Below, piece after piece: positions 63,118 to 64,000 of a stretch of 64,000 bases of DNA; within the stretch, counting starts at the first letter, position 1, and each line of letters begins with the position of its first letter. This stretch comes from SAR202 cluster bacterium Io17-Chloro-G6 (lineage in GTDB: Bacteria > Chloroflexota > Dehalococcoidia > UBA3495): the NCBI GenBank assembly GCA_002816585.1, contig MUCT01000041.1:1-64000 (forward strand), given 5' to 3'. Made by a program: the position numbers and the translations under genes. The notes beneath the pieces are model-generated. The model searched no databases and was not told where the DNA came from. It worked only from the letters and a program-made list of their open reading frames with translations.

Positions 63118-64000
63118 TTGCGCAATATAAAAAGCCTGTACTTGTACATAGGTTTGGTTGCCTTGATCTTGTTTGGATGCTCTTCTCAGAGCCCTGAAGA
63201 TATTCTCCCGACTCAAACCGGCGGCGGCATCTCAGTGCCGATTCCAACAGAGGCACCCGCCAATGGGTCTGGAAACAGCGATGGTCTCATACTAAACGAC
63301 CCCGCTGAGTTGAATTTCGATATCGGGGATTTCCCTTTGGGTTGGCAAATCAAAGCCCAAAGATATGTAGGCTTTGGCGGCCGAGATATGATATTTACAC
63401 CAGAAAGGGGTGATACCCACTGGCTTACGTTAACTAAAACAGGGGACAGGCCCAGCGAGATCAACAGCTCTATAAGTGTCGCACCGGATATCGAAAGCGC
63501 AACCGCCGGGTTCGACTGGAGCCTCCGGAATGCTTCGGAGACAACATCGGTTAGGGAAATCGATATAGGCAGTGAAGCTTACGTCCATGCGCAAAATAAT
63601 GCTTTCAGTGTTACGTTCCGCATGAATAACATTACCGCTTCGGTTTCCATGCGCAGCGAGAGTGAGTATCAAGGCTCGATCGAAGCGACCGAGGAGTGGG
63701 CGAGAAAACTAGCGAGTGGTATAGAAGAACAACGAACCAATGTGCAGCCAGTCCATCTAGCAGAACATGCCAACTTCTCTGCCTCAGACTTACCTGAAGA
63801 ATGGACCTTCAATAGGAGCAGAATAAGCTCGAATCAGTCAGTACTCGAAGCAACTGGACCTAGTGGGCCCGGGTCTAGTTCCTCTTATATGATTTCGCAG
63901 GTGTTTGCGTTCGATGATGAGGATGCAGCCGCCAAGAAGTACAGTTCTTTATTGATACCACTGTCTCCTAGTGATTGGCAGACAATGACCTCTCCTCCGT
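63118..64000 (+). CDS. Partial lipoprotein, function unknown (runs off the right edge)
   Basis: A TTG at 63118, with AGGAG 12 nt upstream, opens a frame to the window end (294 codons). The product starts (M)RNIKSLYLYIGLVALILFGC, a signal peptide with a lipobox ending at Cys21, followed by a Ser/Pro/Gly-rich linker. The mature part is a soluble domain with FPLGWQIKAQRYVGFGG and a second, related-looking half beginning LPEEWTFNRSRISSNQ. This suggests two similar domains; a fold could not be named. The cell location is the outer face of the membrane. The C-terminus is outside the window. Confidence 0.75.
   Translation, partial: MRNIKSLYLYIGLVALILFGCSSQSPEDILPTQTGGGISVPIPTEAPANGSGNSDGLILNDPAELNFDIGDFPLGWQIKAQRYVGFGGRDMIFTPERGDTHWLTLTKTGDRPSEINSSISVAPDIESATAGFDWSLRNASETTSVREIDIGSEAYVHAQNNAFSVTFRMNNITASVSMRSESEYQGSIEATEEWARKLASGIEEQRTNVQPVHLAEHANFSASDLPEEWTFNRSRISSNQSVLEATGPSGPGSSSSYMISQVFAFDDEDAAAKKYSSLLIPLSPSDWQTMTSPP

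Overview
This window looks like a chromosome fragment of a Chloroflexota bacterium, probably a Dehalococcoidia/SAR202-like lineage. That placement is inferred from gene content and could not be checked by a search. Pointers are a luciferase-family monooxygenase beside acyl-CoA dehydrogenases and a fused electron-transfer flavoprotein, CobN paired with a fused ChlI/ChlD cobaltochelatase subunit, an archaellin-like protein in a bacterial context, and frequent TTG/GTG starts with strong Shine-Dalgarno sites. No tRNA, rRNA, CRISPR array, transposase or phage gene was seen.

Layout. 1-3.0 kb: the end of a surface-type protein, a GlcG/HbpS protein and a flavin monooxygenase with its own promoter. 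3.0-10.5 kb (minus strand): a catabolic/redox run whose first gene is nicotinate phosphoribosyltransferase, followed by a fused ETF beta-alpha protein, a small membrane protein, two acyl-CoA dehydrogenases, a YHS protein and an isochorismatase-fold hydrolase. 10.6-16.1 kb (plus): a SAM-I riboswitch with terminator ahead of mtnA, mtnP, a rhodanese, ahcY and metK, a set that makes SAM and recycles its by-products. 16.1-17.5 kb: a phosphohexomutase.

17.6-39.5 kb (minus) is one giant translation locus reading rpsL-rpsG-fusA-S10-spc-alpha-rplQ-truA-rplM-rpsI, with secY, adk, map, infA, rpmJ and rpoA inside it. A consensus-like promoter sits before rpsL, and there is no tuf between fusA and rpsJ. 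Several members (L4, L5, S17, S5, S3, RpoA) carry long charged low-complexity tails.

39.6-51.4 kb (plus) is a cobalt/corrinoid region. It holds a CbiE-like methyltransferase, CobN, an unknown 141-aa protein, a cobalamin riboswitch with terminator, a Dpp/Nik-type solute-binding lipoprotein with two permeases, a 51-aa membrane protein and the ChlI-ChlD partner of CobN. The simplest reading is B12-repressed metal or corrinoid uptake coupled to cobalt insertion. 51.6-56.4 kb: an archaellin-like protein, glycyl-tRNA synthetase, biotin ligase and a pair of short-chain dehydrogenases, the second lacking its catalytic residues. 56.5-62.8 kb: a histidine operon (hisZ, hisG, a phospholipase-C-like gene, hisD, hisC, hisB). 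The window ends inside a lipoprotein gene that starts with TTG.

The most unusual structural signal is a set of exact 14-bp tandem duplications (7079-7106, 18565-18592, 38465-38492) plus a duplicated mtnA 3' end, mostly at gene boundaries.
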